A stretch of 50,247 nt of DNA from assembly GCA_016235085.1 (NCBI GenBank), contig JACRMA010000002.1, forward strand, positions 1 through 50,247, in the 5' to 3' direction. Each line of letters starts with the position of its first letter. Positions within the stretch are counted from its first letter, which is position 1. The notes below the pieces were generated by a model. That model was not told where the DNA came from and did no database searches. It was given only the letters and a program-made list of their open reading frames with translations. Source of the DNA: Candidatus Zixiibacteriota bacterium (GTDB lineage Bacteria > Zixibacteria > MSB-5A5 > WJJR01). The translations under genes were made by a program, and so were the position numbers. Below are positions 1-7,910 of this stretch, one piece after another.

Positions 1-18
1 CGCATGGGGGCATGAGCG

Positions 19-1212
19 ATGAACAAGAAGACTATTGACGACATCGCGCCTGCGGGGAAACGCGTTCTGGTGCGTGTCGATTTCAATGTGCCGCTCGCGG
101 GTGACCAGGTGACCGATGATACGCGAATCGTCGCCTCGTTGCCGTCGATTCGCAAGCTCGCCGATTCCGGCGCGCGCGTGATCCTGATGTCGCACCTGGG
201 ACGGCCCAAGGGGCAGCCCAAACCCGAATTCTCACTGCGGCCAGTCGCGGCGCACCTTGGTAAGCTCTTGGGCAAGCCGGTGCCATTCGCCGAGGACTGC
301 ATCGGCGACAAGGCGGGTGCCGTTGTCAACGCACTGCGCGACGGCGAAGTCTGCCTGCTGGAAAATCTTCGCTTTCACCCTGAGGAAGAGAAGAACGAAC
401 CAGAGTTCTCCCGGCAGCTTGCCGCGTGGGGCGACATCTACGTAAACGATGCCTTTGGCAGCGCTCACCGCGCGCACGCCTCCACCGAGGGTGTCACGCA
501 CTTCATTAAGATCGCCGTGGCCGGCTACTTGATGGAGAAGGAACTCCGCTACCTCGGCAAACTGTTGCAGGCGCCGAAGCGGCCATTCGTGGCGCTTCTC
601 GGAGGCGCCAAGGTTTCCGGCAAGCTCGAGGTCATCACCAATCTCATGAGGACCGTCGACAGTTTCATGATCGGCGGGGGCATGGCGTTCACGTTTCTGA
701 AGGCGCAGGGCAAGGAAGTCGGAAAGTCCCTGATTGAACCTGACCTGATTGAGACGGCCGGCAAGATTCTGGCCCAGGCAAGCGCGCAAAAACGGAAATT
801 CCTGCTCCCCTGCGATTTCGTTGCGGCCAAAGATCTCAAGGACACCGGCCGGCCGGTATTTGTCGATTGCGATAAACTCGGACCCGATCTCGCCGGGTAC
901 GATATCGGCCCCAAGACGGCGAAGCAGTTTTCCATCGAGTTGAAACAGGCGGGCACGATCTTCTGGAACGGGCCGATGGGCGTGTTCGAAACCGAGCCGT
1001 TCGATTCGGGCACAGTGGTTGTCAGCCACGCGGTTGCCGATGCGACAGACAAGGGAGCGATATCGGTCGTGGGTGGTGGCGATTCGGTGGCGGCGGTCCA
1101 CAAGACCAACGTGGCGGGCCGGATTTCGCATATCTCGACCGGCGGCGGTGCGTCCCTGGAATTTATCGAAGGCAAGACACTGCCCGGCGTGGCCGCGCTC
1201 AACGACCGTTGA
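19..1212 (+). CDS. pgk: Phosphoglycerate kinase
   Basis: Transfers phosphate from 1,3-bisphosphoglycerate to ADP in cytosolic glycolysis (reversible in gluconeogenesis). At 397 aa it has the normal bacterial length. The N-terminal substrate-binding motif VRVDFNVPL lies at residues 18-26 and SHLGRPKG at 58-65. The nucleotide-binding GGAKVSGK stretch is near residue 200 and the C-terminal GGGDSVAAV loop near 350. The ATG at 19 follows a purine-rich GGGGGCATGAG stretch; an upstream gene such as gap is often found here but lies outside the window. It is followed 84 bp later by tpiA and then secG, a common bacterial pgk-tpiA-secG order, so co-transcription is likely. No anomalies seen; identification is firm. 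Confidence 0.98.
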   Translation: MNKKTIDDIAPAGKRVLVRVDFNVPLAGDQVTDDTRIVASLPSIRKLADSGARVILMSHLGRPKGQPKPEFSLRPVAAHLGKLLGKPVPFAEDCIGDKAGAVVNALRDGEVCLLENLRFHPEEEKNEPEFSRQLAAWGDIYVNDAFGSAHRAHASTEGVTHFIKIAVAGYLMEKELRYLGKLLQAPKRPFVALLGGAKVSGKLEVITNLMRTVDSFMIGGGMAFTFLKAQGKEVGKSLIEPDLIETAGKILAQASAQKRKFLLPCDFVAAKDLKDTGRPVFVDCDKLGPDLAGYDIGPKTAKQFSIELKQAGTIFWNGPMGVFETEPFDSGTVVVSHAVADATDKGAISVVGGGDSVAAVHKTNVAGRISHISTGGGASLEFIEGKTLPGVAALNDR

Positions 1213-1296
1213 ACGCGCCAAGGGCTTTTGCAGATCCATTATTGAGATGAGGCAGGGGCACGGGGTACGTGCCTCTGCGCTCGGATGGAGGTCACC

Positions 1297-2079
1297 ATGA
1301 CACGCACACCCCTCATAGCCGGCAACTGGAAGATGAACGGGGATATTCCCTGGACCCGTGAGCTGTGCACACACCTCGCCAAAAGATCGGCGAACTGGCC
1401 GGCGCTAGGTGGGCTCAGGGCGGAGGTTGCGATCTTCCCCCCGGCCGTTTCGCTGGCGGCCGCTGCGGCGGCCTTGCAAGGATTCCCTATCCTGTTGGGC
1501 GCCCAGAACATGCATGAGGCACCGTCAGGGGCATTCACCGGTGAGGTGTCCGGACCTATGTTATTGACGGCGGGGTGTCAAATGGTTATCTTGGGACACT
1601 CCGAGCGGCGCCAGTTTTTCGGCGAAACCGACGCGGGGATCAACCGCAAGGCGCTGGCCGCCTTGGCAGTCGGGCTTAAACCGATTGTTTGTGTTGGTGA
1701 GAGTCTGGACGAACGCGAGTCCGGCCGGACCCACGAAGTTGTTGAGCGCCAGTTGGCTGGCGGATTGAAAGGACTGACTGTCGCGGACCTGAAACATGTT
1801 GTGATTGCTTACGAACCAGTGTGGGCAATTGGAACGGGTAAAGTCGCGACAGTCCAACAAGCGGGAGATGTTCACCGGTTCATCCGGGGCTGGATCAGCA
1901 AGGCGCACTCACCCGAAGCAGCCTCCCGGATCAGAATCTTATACGGCGGATCGGTCAAGGCGGACAACGCAAAGGAACTTCTCGCCGACCCCGATATTGA
2001 TGGCGCTCTTGTTGGCGGCGCATCACTCGACGCCGATCAGTTTGACCGGATCATTCGTTCGGTTCCGTTGGTATCGTAA
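1297..2079 (+). CDS. tpiA: Triosephosphate isomerase
   Basis: Interconverts dihydroxyacetone phosphate and glyceraldehyde 3-phosphate. The 260-aa protein shows the family signature GNWKMNG with catalytic Lys12, the electrophile His101 in GHSERR, and catalytic Glu173 in AYEPVWAIGTG. The phosphate-binding YGGSVK and GGASL loops follow near the C-terminus. I chose the ATG at 1297 because a perfect GGAGGT ribosome site (1287-1292) sits four bases upstream and the protein then begins right before the conserved first strand; the in-frame ATG at 1285 lies on that ribosome site and adds only four residues. It is the middle gene of pgk-tpiA-secG. The catalytic residues are all present. Confidence 0.97.
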   Translation: MTRTPLIAGNWKMNGDIPWTRELCTHLAKRSANWPALGGLRAEVAIFPPAVSLAAAAAALQGFPILLGAQNMHEAPSGAFTGEVSGPMLLTAGCQMVILGHSERRQFFGETDAGINRKALAALAVGLKPIVCVGESLDERESGRTHEVVERQLAGGLKGLTVADLKHVVIAYEPVWAIGTGKVATVQQAGDVHRFIRGWISKAHSPEAASRIRILYGGSVKADNAKELLADPDIDGALVGGASLDADQFDRIIRSVPLVS

Positions 2080-2118
2080 CGGGCCGGCTGGAAATAGCAA
2101 AAGAAGTCGGGAGGTATC

Positions 2119-2595
2119 GTGTACAGTTTGTTGATTACTTTTCATGTCCTGATTTGCACGGCACTGATCATTTCCGTGCTCCTGCAGTCGGCCAAGGGTG
2201 AAGGTCTGGCTGGCGCTTTCGGGGGCACTTCTCTGACCGGCACCGTGTTCGGTGGACGCGGCGCGGCCACTTTCCTGTCTCGTGCGACGTCGGTGCTCGC
2301 CGTGGCCTTCATGGCCTCGTGCATTGTCATCGCGTTGATTCGCCCGTCTACCTCCTCGAATGCAGTCACCGGCGGCTCGAGTGCCGTCGAGGAAGCGGCC
2401 AGGTCGGGGCAGACACCGGCAGCACCGCCAGTCCAGCAGCCGGGAGCCGAGGGAACGCAGCCGGCCACAACCGGCCAGCCGCCGTCAGGACCGGGTGAAG
2501 AGTTGTTTAATCAGACTCCGCCCGCGACCCAGCAGACGGCACCGGCAACAGAACAGACAACGCCGGCCACAAAAGCTGATTCGGGCAAGAAGTAG
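2119..2595 (+). CDS. secG: Preprotein translocase subunit SecG, long C-terminal tail
   Basis: Small inner-membrane subunit of the SecYEG channel that assists SecA-driven protein export. It starts with GTG at 2119, five bases after a strong GGGAGGT site. Residues 1-23 form the first membrane helix, the conserved cytosolic loop QSAKGEGLAGAFGG follows, and a second helix spans roughly 52-74. The protein is 158 aa, whereas SecG is usually 75-110 aa; the excess is a low-complexity tail from about residue 80 rich in Pro, Thr, Gln and Ala and ending in lysines. Both termini of SecG face the periplasm or cytosol depending on topology, so the tail location is uncertain. It lies downstream of tpiA with a 39-bp gap, probably one operon. 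Confidence 0.93.
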   Translation: MYSLLITFHVLICTALIISVLLQSAKGEGLAGAFGGTSLTGTVFGGRGAATFLSRATSVLAVAFMASCIVIALIRPSTSSNAVTGGSSAVEEAARSGQTPAAPPVQQPGAEGTQPATTGQPPSGPGEELFNQTPPATQQTAPATEQTTPATKADSGKK

Positions 2596-2662
2596 TGCAT
2601 CAGCCTTTGTGAAGCAGTGTGAATTTGTTCAAGAAGAGTTTGTGTTGATAGACTGCACTTGT

Positions 2663-2748
2663 GCCGAAGTGGTGGAATTGGCAGACACGCCATCTTGAGG
2701 GGGTGGTGGGTACCCCCCGTGCGGGTTCAAATCCCGCCTTCGGCACCA
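2663..2748 (+). tRNA. tRNA-Leu (anticodon GAG)
   Basis: The acceptor stem GCCGAAG (2663-2669) pairs with CTTCGGC (2738-2744), followed by discriminator A and an encoded CCA (2746-2748). The anticodon stem CCATC/GGTGG encloses the loop TTGAGGG, giving GAG at 2697-2699, which reads CTC and CTT leucine codons. There is a long variable arm (GGGTACCCCCC region) as expected for a class II tRNA and a standard T arm GCGGGTTCAAATCCCGC. It sits alone between secG and the deformylase gene. Confidence 0.97.
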
Positions 2749-2872
2749 AACGGCAAGTGGACTTCTCGTAGCCTTCTCCCCTTCTGATCGCAGTCTTTCA
2801 ACTTTGGTTCGTGCTCCATTCGATTGGCGGCATGGCCTGTGTTGAGCATATTGATGCCGGAGGTATGATCGG

Positions 2873-3376
2873 ATGGCCGTTCGTGAGATTCTCCTCTTGG
2901 GAAACCCGGCGCTGAACGTGCCTTGCGCGGCGGTCGCCAGAGATGAGGCCGAATCGCTTCGGTCTGTCGTGGCCGATATGCACGATACATTGATGGATTT
3001 CCGCCGCCGCTGGGGCGCCGGTCGGGCGATCGCGGCTCCGCAGATCGGCGTGGGCAAACGGCTGATCTATTTGCACATCGATTCCCCGGTCGTGCTGGTC
3101 AACCCCCGGTTGGAGAACTTGAGTACAGAGATGTTCGAACTCTGGGACGACTGCTTTTCGTTTCCCCATTTGCTGGTCAAAGTGCGGCGACACCGCTCCT
3201 GCCGCGTGGTCTTCCGTGATCTTGAGTGGCAGGAGCACTCCATTATGGCCCATGATGCCTTGTCGGAATTGCTTCAGCACGAATGCGACCATTTGGACGG
3301 CATCCTCGCCGTCGAACGCGCCATCGACGGGCGGTCGTTCGCCTACCGGAGCGAGCGGACCTTCCTCGAGCCGTGA
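2873..3376 (+). CDS. Peptide deformylase-like protein with divergent motif II
   Basis: Peptide deformylases remove the formyl group from the initiator methionine of nascent proteins using a metal bound by one Cys and two His. This 167-aa protein has motif I as GAGRAIAAPQIG (residues 48-59), the metal Cys94 inside WDDCFSFP instead of the usual EGCLS, and motif III HECDH (His136, Glu137, His140). All metal and catalytic residues are therefore kept, but motif II differs at the two residues before Cys and the Leu after it, and motif I has Ala-Ile where GLAAPQ has Leu. GGAGGT lies eight bases before the ATG. It is not beside fmt as canonical def often is, so it may be a second, specialised copy; substrate is uncertain. 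Confidence 0.88.
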   Translation: MAVREILLLGNPALNVPCAAVARDEAESLRSVVADMHDTLMDFRRRWGAGRAIAAPQIGVGKRLIYLHIDSPVVLVNPRLENLSTEMFELWDDCFSFPHLLVKVRRHRSCRVVFRDLEWQEHSIMAHDALSELLQHECDHLDGILAVERAIDGRSFAYRSERTFLEP

Positions 3377-3437
3377 CCCGCACACCCAGCATCATATGAG
3401 CAGAGAGTGGTGTAGACTATCGCGACTGCAATGCCGG

Positions 3438-3466
3438 TTCATTCCACTTGCATGGAATGGTAATAT
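3438..3466 (+). promoter_or_regulatory. Candidate promoter with operator-like palindrome
   Basis: A perfect inverted repeat CATTCCA-N6-TGGAATG occupies 3440-3459. It is followed immediately by TAATAT at 3461-3466, a good -10 element; a weak TTCATT sits 17 bases upstream as a possible -35. The palindrome would therefore overlap the promoter spacer, the usual place for a repressor site. It lies 55 bp before the start of the cyclophilin lipoprotein gene. The palindrome is seen directly; promoter and regulator are inferred. Confidence 0.4.
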
Positions 3467-3520
3467 AGTTGTAACTTAAGCCGAAACGTCGGACTGACGC
3501 AGGAGGATGGGAGGCTACGA

Positions 3521-4171
3521 TTGAAATCGACTTCATTCAGAAGGCGGGTTCTCGGTTGTATTATCGCGATTGTCCTGGCCAATCAGAGCGCCTGCACTCA
3601 CAAGTCCAACGAACCGTATGATCCGGCGCCCTATCGAAATGTCATGATCACTCTCGATGAGCGGCCGCGTGTCGGGATCGACACCGATTTCGGGCAGATC
3701 GTGCTTGAACTCCGTCCGGACCTCGCTCCCAAGCACTGCCAGAGCATGATCTACCTGGCCGAAAAGGGATTCTACAATAGTGTCCCGTTCTATCGCGTTG
3801 TGCCCGGATTCGTCATCCAGGGGGGCGATCCGTTTGGAAACGGCTCCGGTGGGCCAGGCTATACGGTGCCCGCGGAGTTTTCCTCGGAGCCGATTACCGA
3901 CGGAACTTTGTCAATGGTTCACTGGGACGACATCAACTCTGCCGGATCGCAGTTCTTCATCGCACTGGGGCGATTGTCATCTCTGGATCGGAAATACACC
4001 GTATTCGGAAAGGTTGTGCAGGGGCTGGATGTGGTCCATACAATCGAGAAAGTCCCGTGTAACGGTGAGCGACCGAAGTCGCCGGTCTACATGAATCGCG
4101 TGTACAGGATCGTCCACGAGTCAGCGGAGCACCCGGCGATTTCAGGATCAACACGACCATCTGCGAATTAG
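3521..4171 (+). CDS. Cyclophilin-type peptidyl-prolyl isomerase, predicted lipoprotein
   Basis: Catalyses cis-trans isomerisation of proline peptide bonds; the location suggests folding help for exported proteins. The start is TTG at 3521 behind GGGAGG with a six-base spacer. Residues 1-24 form a lipoprotein signal (charged MKST..RRR, hydrophobic stretch, then QSAC) with Cys25 as the likely lipidated residue. The cyclophilin domain runs from about residue 52 to 195, with catalytic Arg92 in FYRVVPGFVIQGGD and the GSQFFI segment at 142-147. At 216 aa it fits a secreted single-domain cyclophilin with an anchor. It stands alone behind its own candidate promoter and converges with the DUF5131 gene, whose stop is 22 bp away. 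Confidence 0.92.
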   Translation: MKSTSFRRRVLGCIIAIVLANQSACTHKSNEPYDPAPYRNVMITLDERPRVGIDTDFGQIVLELRPDLAPKHCQSMIYLAEKGFYNSVPFYRVVPGFVIQGGDPFGNGSGGPGYTVPAEFSSEPITDGTLSMVHWDDINSAGSQFFIALGRLSSLDRKYTVFGKVVQGLDVVHTIEKVPCNGERPKSPVYMNRVYRIVHESAEHPAISGSTRPSAN

Positions 4172-4193
4172 AACTGGCCGGGAGAAATCCGCT

Positions 4194-4943
4194 CTAAGCC
4201 TTCACCAACACCCGGCGTGACGCTCGCCGTGCCTTTGGGGTCGGCATTTGGCTCCAGGTTCGCCCATCGAGTTCCCGGCCATTCCGTTTCTTGTTCACCC
4301 CTCCCCACTGCTTGAAAAAGAAGGGCACGTCCTGCGAGATGCACCGGTCGCGAATCTGGCGTACCCAGTCTGCATCCATCGGCCGGCAGCCAGGGCCGGA
4401 TTCACCCCCCACAATGACCCAGTCAATCCCGGTCAGTGGCAGGTTGGGAATCGGTGCAAGGAGGGGCTCAACCGAAAGAAAACGCACGGCCGCTGGCACT
4501 CTGCGCAGGTCGTGAATGCGGTGAACGTAGTCCGCGTTCTCGACGCTCACACCCATCCAAACGTTTGGGGGCCAAGGGAGACTGGCGTGCACTGCGGCCA
4601 GCCGGTCCGCTCGCTTGGTGAGGATTTGGAACTGATGCCACGACGCTCTGGCCATTACATCGAAGGCTCTTTGAACGAAGGCGAGTGGGACATCCTTATG
4701 AAAGAGGTCGCTCATCGAATTGACAAAGATCACCTGCGGCTTCTTCCAGCGAAGCGGCATTTCGAGAACCTGTGGGTGAAGTGTCAACTCGAACCCATTC
4801 CGGTAGTTCTCAGAACCCATCGCTTTCAACCGCCGCGCCATCCGCTCGGCGTAGCAGAACTTGCACCCAGGACTGACTTTGTCACACCCGGTAACGGGGT
4901 TCCACGTGGAGTTGGTCCATTCGATTGTCGACAACTGAGCCAT
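4194..4943 (-). CDS. DUF5131 (phage Gp37/Gp68-type) family protein
   Basis: Resembles the Gp37/Gp68 family (DUF5131), first named from phages but also common on bacterial chromosomes. The 249-aa protein opens with [20 protein letters not shown] and has the conserved cysteine set Cys20-x6-Cys27-x2-Cys30 in [11 protein letters not shown], which looks like an iron-sulfur site of the radical SAM kind but with different first spacing. Further family features are [24 protein letters not shown] and [12 protein letters not shown], and FKQWGG near the C-terminus. Residues upstream of this Met (to 5039) would overlap the preceding gene and look unrelated, so I start at 4943, 28 bp after the epimerase stop. 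Function is not established; radical SAM chemistry is only an inference. Confidence 0.85.
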   Translation of the reverse strand: MAQLSTIEWTNSTWNPVTGCDKVSPGCKFCYAERMARRLKAMGSENYRNGFELTLHPQVLEMPLRWKKPQVIFVNSMSDLFHKDVPLAFVQRAFDVMARASWHQFQILTKRADRLAAVHASLPWPPNVWMGVSVENADYVHRIHDLRRVPAAVRFLSVEPLLAPIPNLPLTGIDWVIVGGESGPGCRPMDADWVRQIRDRCISQDVPFFFKQWGGVNKKRNGRELDGRTWSQMPTPKARRASRRVLVKA

Positions 4944-4971
4944 GCTAAGCCTAGATGGTAAGTGATAGGAA

Positions 4972-6069
4972 TTACATCTTGAGTTGAGCCGCAATCCCCA
5001 TCCCCGCCCCCTCTGCCAGAACCATTCGCGGGCCATCATATTGATATCCGCCGGTGAGCGGGTCCTCGGCCATCAGAAGCGGTGTGTCCAAGTCCAGTGT
5101 GTGCACCGAACCGATCCCTGCGGCCATGGCCAACGAGCAGCCCATCGCCAGACGTGTTTCCATCATGCCGCCGAACATTATCTGAAGACCGGCTGTGAGT
5201 CCGTAGAGCGCGATGTCGAATGCCTCGACCACACCGCATTTCATGATCTTGATATTAATGATGTCGGCGGCACCGGCGCCTACCAGCGCGACCGCATCCT
5301 GTCGTGACGCGGCCGATTCATCCGCGCAGATCGGGTAGATCCTCTCCCGGCGCAACCGCGCCATCGCCTCAAGGTCTGATTTCTGAACCGGCTGCTCGAT
5401 CATACGGACCGCAACACCGCTTTTCTGTAGAGCCCTCATCAAGAGCAGGGCATCGGGCTCACTGAATCCCTGATTAGCGTCGACGACAAACGATGTATCG
5501 GGATAACGGGCGAAGATGTCGTGGATTACGGCGATGTCCGAATCGACATGGCTGCCGACTTTGACCTTCAAAACACGGAATCCACGGCGATGCCAGTGGT
5601 CGGCCAGTTGCAGGCATTTCTCCCGACCCAGCATCGGCAGGGTGATATCGGTCTCGAACCCATCCCGGGTGGCCCCGCCGAAATAGGTCCACATCGGAAC
5701 TCCCGCGGCATGACAGAAGGCATCCAAGATCGCCGTCTCGATTCCACATCGCGCCGCCGGAGCCGAGGGCGCCCGCTCGGCCAGCATACCGCTGATCGCC
5801 CGCAATGATCCGCAGGACCTGCCTACAACCGCCTCTTTGAGCCGCTCAACTGCCGCGAGCGTCCCGAGCTGATCCTCGCCCGTGATGCTCGTAAATGGGG
5901 CGCATTCGCCGAACCCTGTGGCGCCTCCGCGGAGTGTCACGCGAATGTACACGCTTTCGGCACTGGTGATCGACCCACTTGAGATCGCAAATGTGTCGGT
6001 CAGCGGGACGGTGATTGGCCAGAAGTCGAGCGCAACAATTTCGAAATCGGTCAATGATGACGCGGACAT
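4972..6069 (-). CDS. Dipeptide epimerase (enolase superfamily, L-Ala-D/L-Glu epimerase type)
   Basis: Member of the muconate-lactonising subgroup of the enolase superfamily; likely epimerises dipeptides such as L-Ala-D-Glu during recycling of peptidoglycan fragments in the cytosol. The 365-aa protein has the N-terminal capping domain (residues 1-125) and a barrel with the catalytic KxK (Lys168, Lys170), metal ligands Asp197 in DANQGF, Glu225 in EQPV and Asp250 in ADES, and the opposite-face lysines in KIMK (274, 277). A C-terminal DLD motif in [10 protein letters not shown] matches the DxD that binds the substrate amino group in dipeptide epimerases. It lies between the DUF5131 gene and a palindromic element. 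The subgroup is firm; exact substrate specificity is inferred. Confidence 0.9.
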   Translation of the reverse strand: MSASSLTDFEIVALDFWPITVPLTDTFAISSGSITSAESVYIRVTLRGGATGFGECAPFTSITGEDQLGTLAAVERLKEAVVGRSCGSLRAISGMLAERAPSAPAARCGIETAILDAFCHAAGVPMWTYFGGATRDGFETDITLPMLGREKCLQLADHWHRRGFRVLKVKVGSHVDSDIAVIHDIFARYPDTSFVVDANQGFSEPDALLLMRALQKSGVAVRMIEQPVQKSDLEAMARLRRERIYPICADESAASRQDAVALVGAGAADIINIKIMKCGVVEAFDIALYGLTAGLQIMFGGMMETRLAMGCSLAMAAGIGSVHTLDLDTPLLMAEDPLTGGYQYDGPRMVLAEGAGMGIAAQLKM

Positions 6070-6088
6070 ATCAGGTTGATCTCCAAAC

Positions 6089-6259
6089 CTAGCAGGCTGC
6101 TGAAAAAGCAGTTTTGGCGGCTTGCCAGGTCATTTTGTCATCCTGAGCGCAGCGAAGGATCTGGAGTTTTCGCTCTGGGACCCGGGGACGGAAAGCAGAT
6201 TCTTCGTCGCTTCGCTCCTCAGAATGACATCCGTCTTGGCTTTTTCAGTACCCTGCTAG
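6089..6259. mobile_element. MITE-like palindromic element
   Basis: A 171-bp non-coding element fills most of the gap between two genes. Its ends are inverted repeats: CTAGCAGGCTGCTGAAAAAG on the left and, on the opposite strand, CTAGCAGGGTACTGAAAAAG on the right (18 of 20 matching). Inside is a second imperfect inverted repeat, GTCATCCTGAGCGC..GAAGGATCTG against GTCATTCTGAGGAGC..AAGAATCTG. No transposase is encoded. The inner sequence resembles the short repeat at 44265-44294. The layout is that of a non-autonomous transposable element; its mobility is inferred. Confidence 0.65.
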
Positions 6260-6281
6260 ATATCGAGACTGAGAAGCGAGC

Positions 6282-7853
6282 TTAACGCTCACGGGCGCCC
6301 AGCTTCAACCGGGCCTGATCGATGCGATACATGGTGACGAAATTCCCATCCGGCCGCCGAAACGAGCGCCAGCGCCGCAAGGCCGGAATGCCCAGGACGG
6401 TCTGCTCACACATGAAATAATCCGAAGCGTAGAACTCACTCGGAACACTGAACAACGAATCACAGAAACCGCGTCGCATCACCTGCTGAAGATTAAACAG
6501 GGAATCGGCGGTGATCCCAATACTGGGATCGAGGGCGAGGCGCCCTTCGATCGTGACCCGGTCGAGCATCGGATCAGTCGCCAGCCACTTCTCCCCCGAG
6601 CTGATGCCCCACAGCGTGAATGGCGCCTCCTTCAAGGGGTAGCTCCATTCGTAATGCACAACCGGCCAGATGTATGATGAAATCGCCCCTTCGTGGCCTT
6701 CCAGCTTTTCGAGACGTACCAGTGCTTCCGGGAAACACGAACGCAAGCGCAGATGGCGCGCCGGGCCATCGGAACCAACCACAATCAGGCCGGCGAGGAG
6801 CACTGCACAGCCCCAGACGGTGGCCGGCCATCCGATCGTCCGGCTCCGCGCCGAAAACTCAAGAGACCACGTCACGGCCAGGTGGAGTCCATAACTGACC
6901 GGCACAGCGAAGAGAGGGAAGAGGACTGCGTAGAAACGCATCGCCTTCAGCGAACCGAAGGCCGAATAGAACAGAATCGGCACACACGAAAGTATGCATC
7001 CGTACCAGATCACCCTCGACGAATCTGCCGTCAGCTCATCACGTTTGCGCTTCGACGCTACGATCACCCAGGCAATGTCGGCCACCGTGAAGACCGGAAG
7101 TGCGCCGAACAGGAAAAGGTAATAGAAGAAGACGCCGGACGGCGTCAGTCCGACGATGCCACTATGTTTGGAAATATATCCCAACAAATAGTCGCGAAAC
7201 GGGGGATGGAGAATCCTGATAACAGACAGCATGGCGAGCGCCGTCAGCGCCGCCCCACTGACAAACACGATCCGTTCCTTCCACGCCCTATGCCGTTCGA
7301 TAATCAGTTCCGCCGCAACAACTGATAATGCCACCGGAGGGATCCACTTGAAATCGACCGCTGCGAGAACGCCAATGATTAATCCCGTGGCCCAGAATCG
7401 CCGCCGAGGATAGATCAGCCAGAGCAGGACAAAGACAAGCGCTGCCAGCGTGGTTGGGCCCGCCTCCGCGATATACTTGCCAAACAGCGGGGAATACGCG
7501 AGCATCGCAGCGGCAAACAATCCGGCGAAACTTCCGACGCGACGTCCCAGGGTGAGCGCAACGAGCACAATCGCCAGCAGCCAGCAAGTAGTCGATAGAT
7601 ACATGGCTCCAGAGGGACCAAAGAGTTTGTCCGCTCCATCGAGCAGCAAGCCGTAACCGAGCTTGGACGGCGCGTACCGGATCGAGCCGACATCGGGGGC
7701 AAACAACGCCCCAGGCGCCCGAACATCGATCATGTAGATCGCCTCATCCCAGAATCGCGGGTGAAACTCCGCTGGATACGAACGGATAATGTCGACAACG
7801 GCCCAGGCTACAATGAGCGCCAGCACGACCAGTATTAGCCTGGGTGTCTTCAT
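6282..7853 (-). CDS. Multi-pass membrane protein, GT-C glycosyltransferase-like (copy 2)
   Basis: Unnamed 523-aa polytopic membrane protein. The N-terminal helix (residues about 5-24) is followed by an extracytoplasmic loop with RSYPAEFHPRFWDEAIYM; an acidic pair in the first large loop after helix 1 is typical of GT-C enzymes that use polyprenyl-phosphate sugars (ArnT/PMT/GT39 type). About nine further hydrophobic segments occupy residues 80-390, including AEAGPTT and DFKWIPP. The last 130 residues form a soluble domain with ISSYIWPV and SVPSEFYASDYF. It is clearly a paralogue of the gene just upstream (7911-9539) sharing all these motifs, so the pair arose by tandem duplication. A role in modifying a surface glycan or protein is inference; neither donor nor acceptor can be read from the sequence. 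Confidence 0.75.
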   Translation of the reverse strand: MKTPRLILVVLALIVAWAVVDIIRSYPAEFHPRFWDEAIYMIDVRAPGALFAPDVGSIRYAPSKLGYGLLLDGADKLFGPSGAMYLSTTCWLLAIVLVALTLGRRVGSFAGLFAAAMLAYSPLFGKYIAEAGPTTLAALVFVLLWLIYPRRRFWATGLIIGVLAAVDFKWIPPVALSVVAAELIIERHRAWKERIVFVSGAALTALAMLSVIRILHPPFRDYLLGYISKHSGIVGLTPSGVFFYYLFLFGALPVFTVADIAWVIVASKRKRDELTADSSRVIWYGCILSCVPILFYSAFGSLKAMRFYAVLFPLFAVPVSYGLHLAVTWSLEFSARSRTIGWPATVWGCAVLLAGLIVVGSDGPARHLRLRSCFPEALVRLEKLEGHEGAISSYIWPVVHYEWSYPLKEAPFTLWGISSGEKWLATDPMLDRVTIEGRLALDPSIGITADSLFNLQQVMRRGFCDSLFSVPSEFYASDYFMCEQTVLGIPALRRWRSFRRPDGNFVTMYRIDQARLKLGARER

Positions 7854-7910
7854 CCTGCCCGTTGCCTCGTATTCATCCGAGCTGCGCCTCTGGCATCACG
7901 AAAGGCTGTC

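Noticed and set aside
232-1374. 380-aa minus-strand frame opposite pgk
   Set aside because: Shadow of pgk, which is complete and conserved; no recognisable domain.
4194-4943. Prophage, suggested by the phage-named Gp37/Gp68 family
   Set aside because: Neighbours are chromosomal metabolic genes, and no integrase, capsid or packaging gene lies nearby; XerC at 46.5 kb is a housekeeping recombinase.
6076-6285. 69-aa plus-strand frame containing HPERSEGS
   Set aside because: It spans the MITE-like element; this peptide is a known product of repeat translation.
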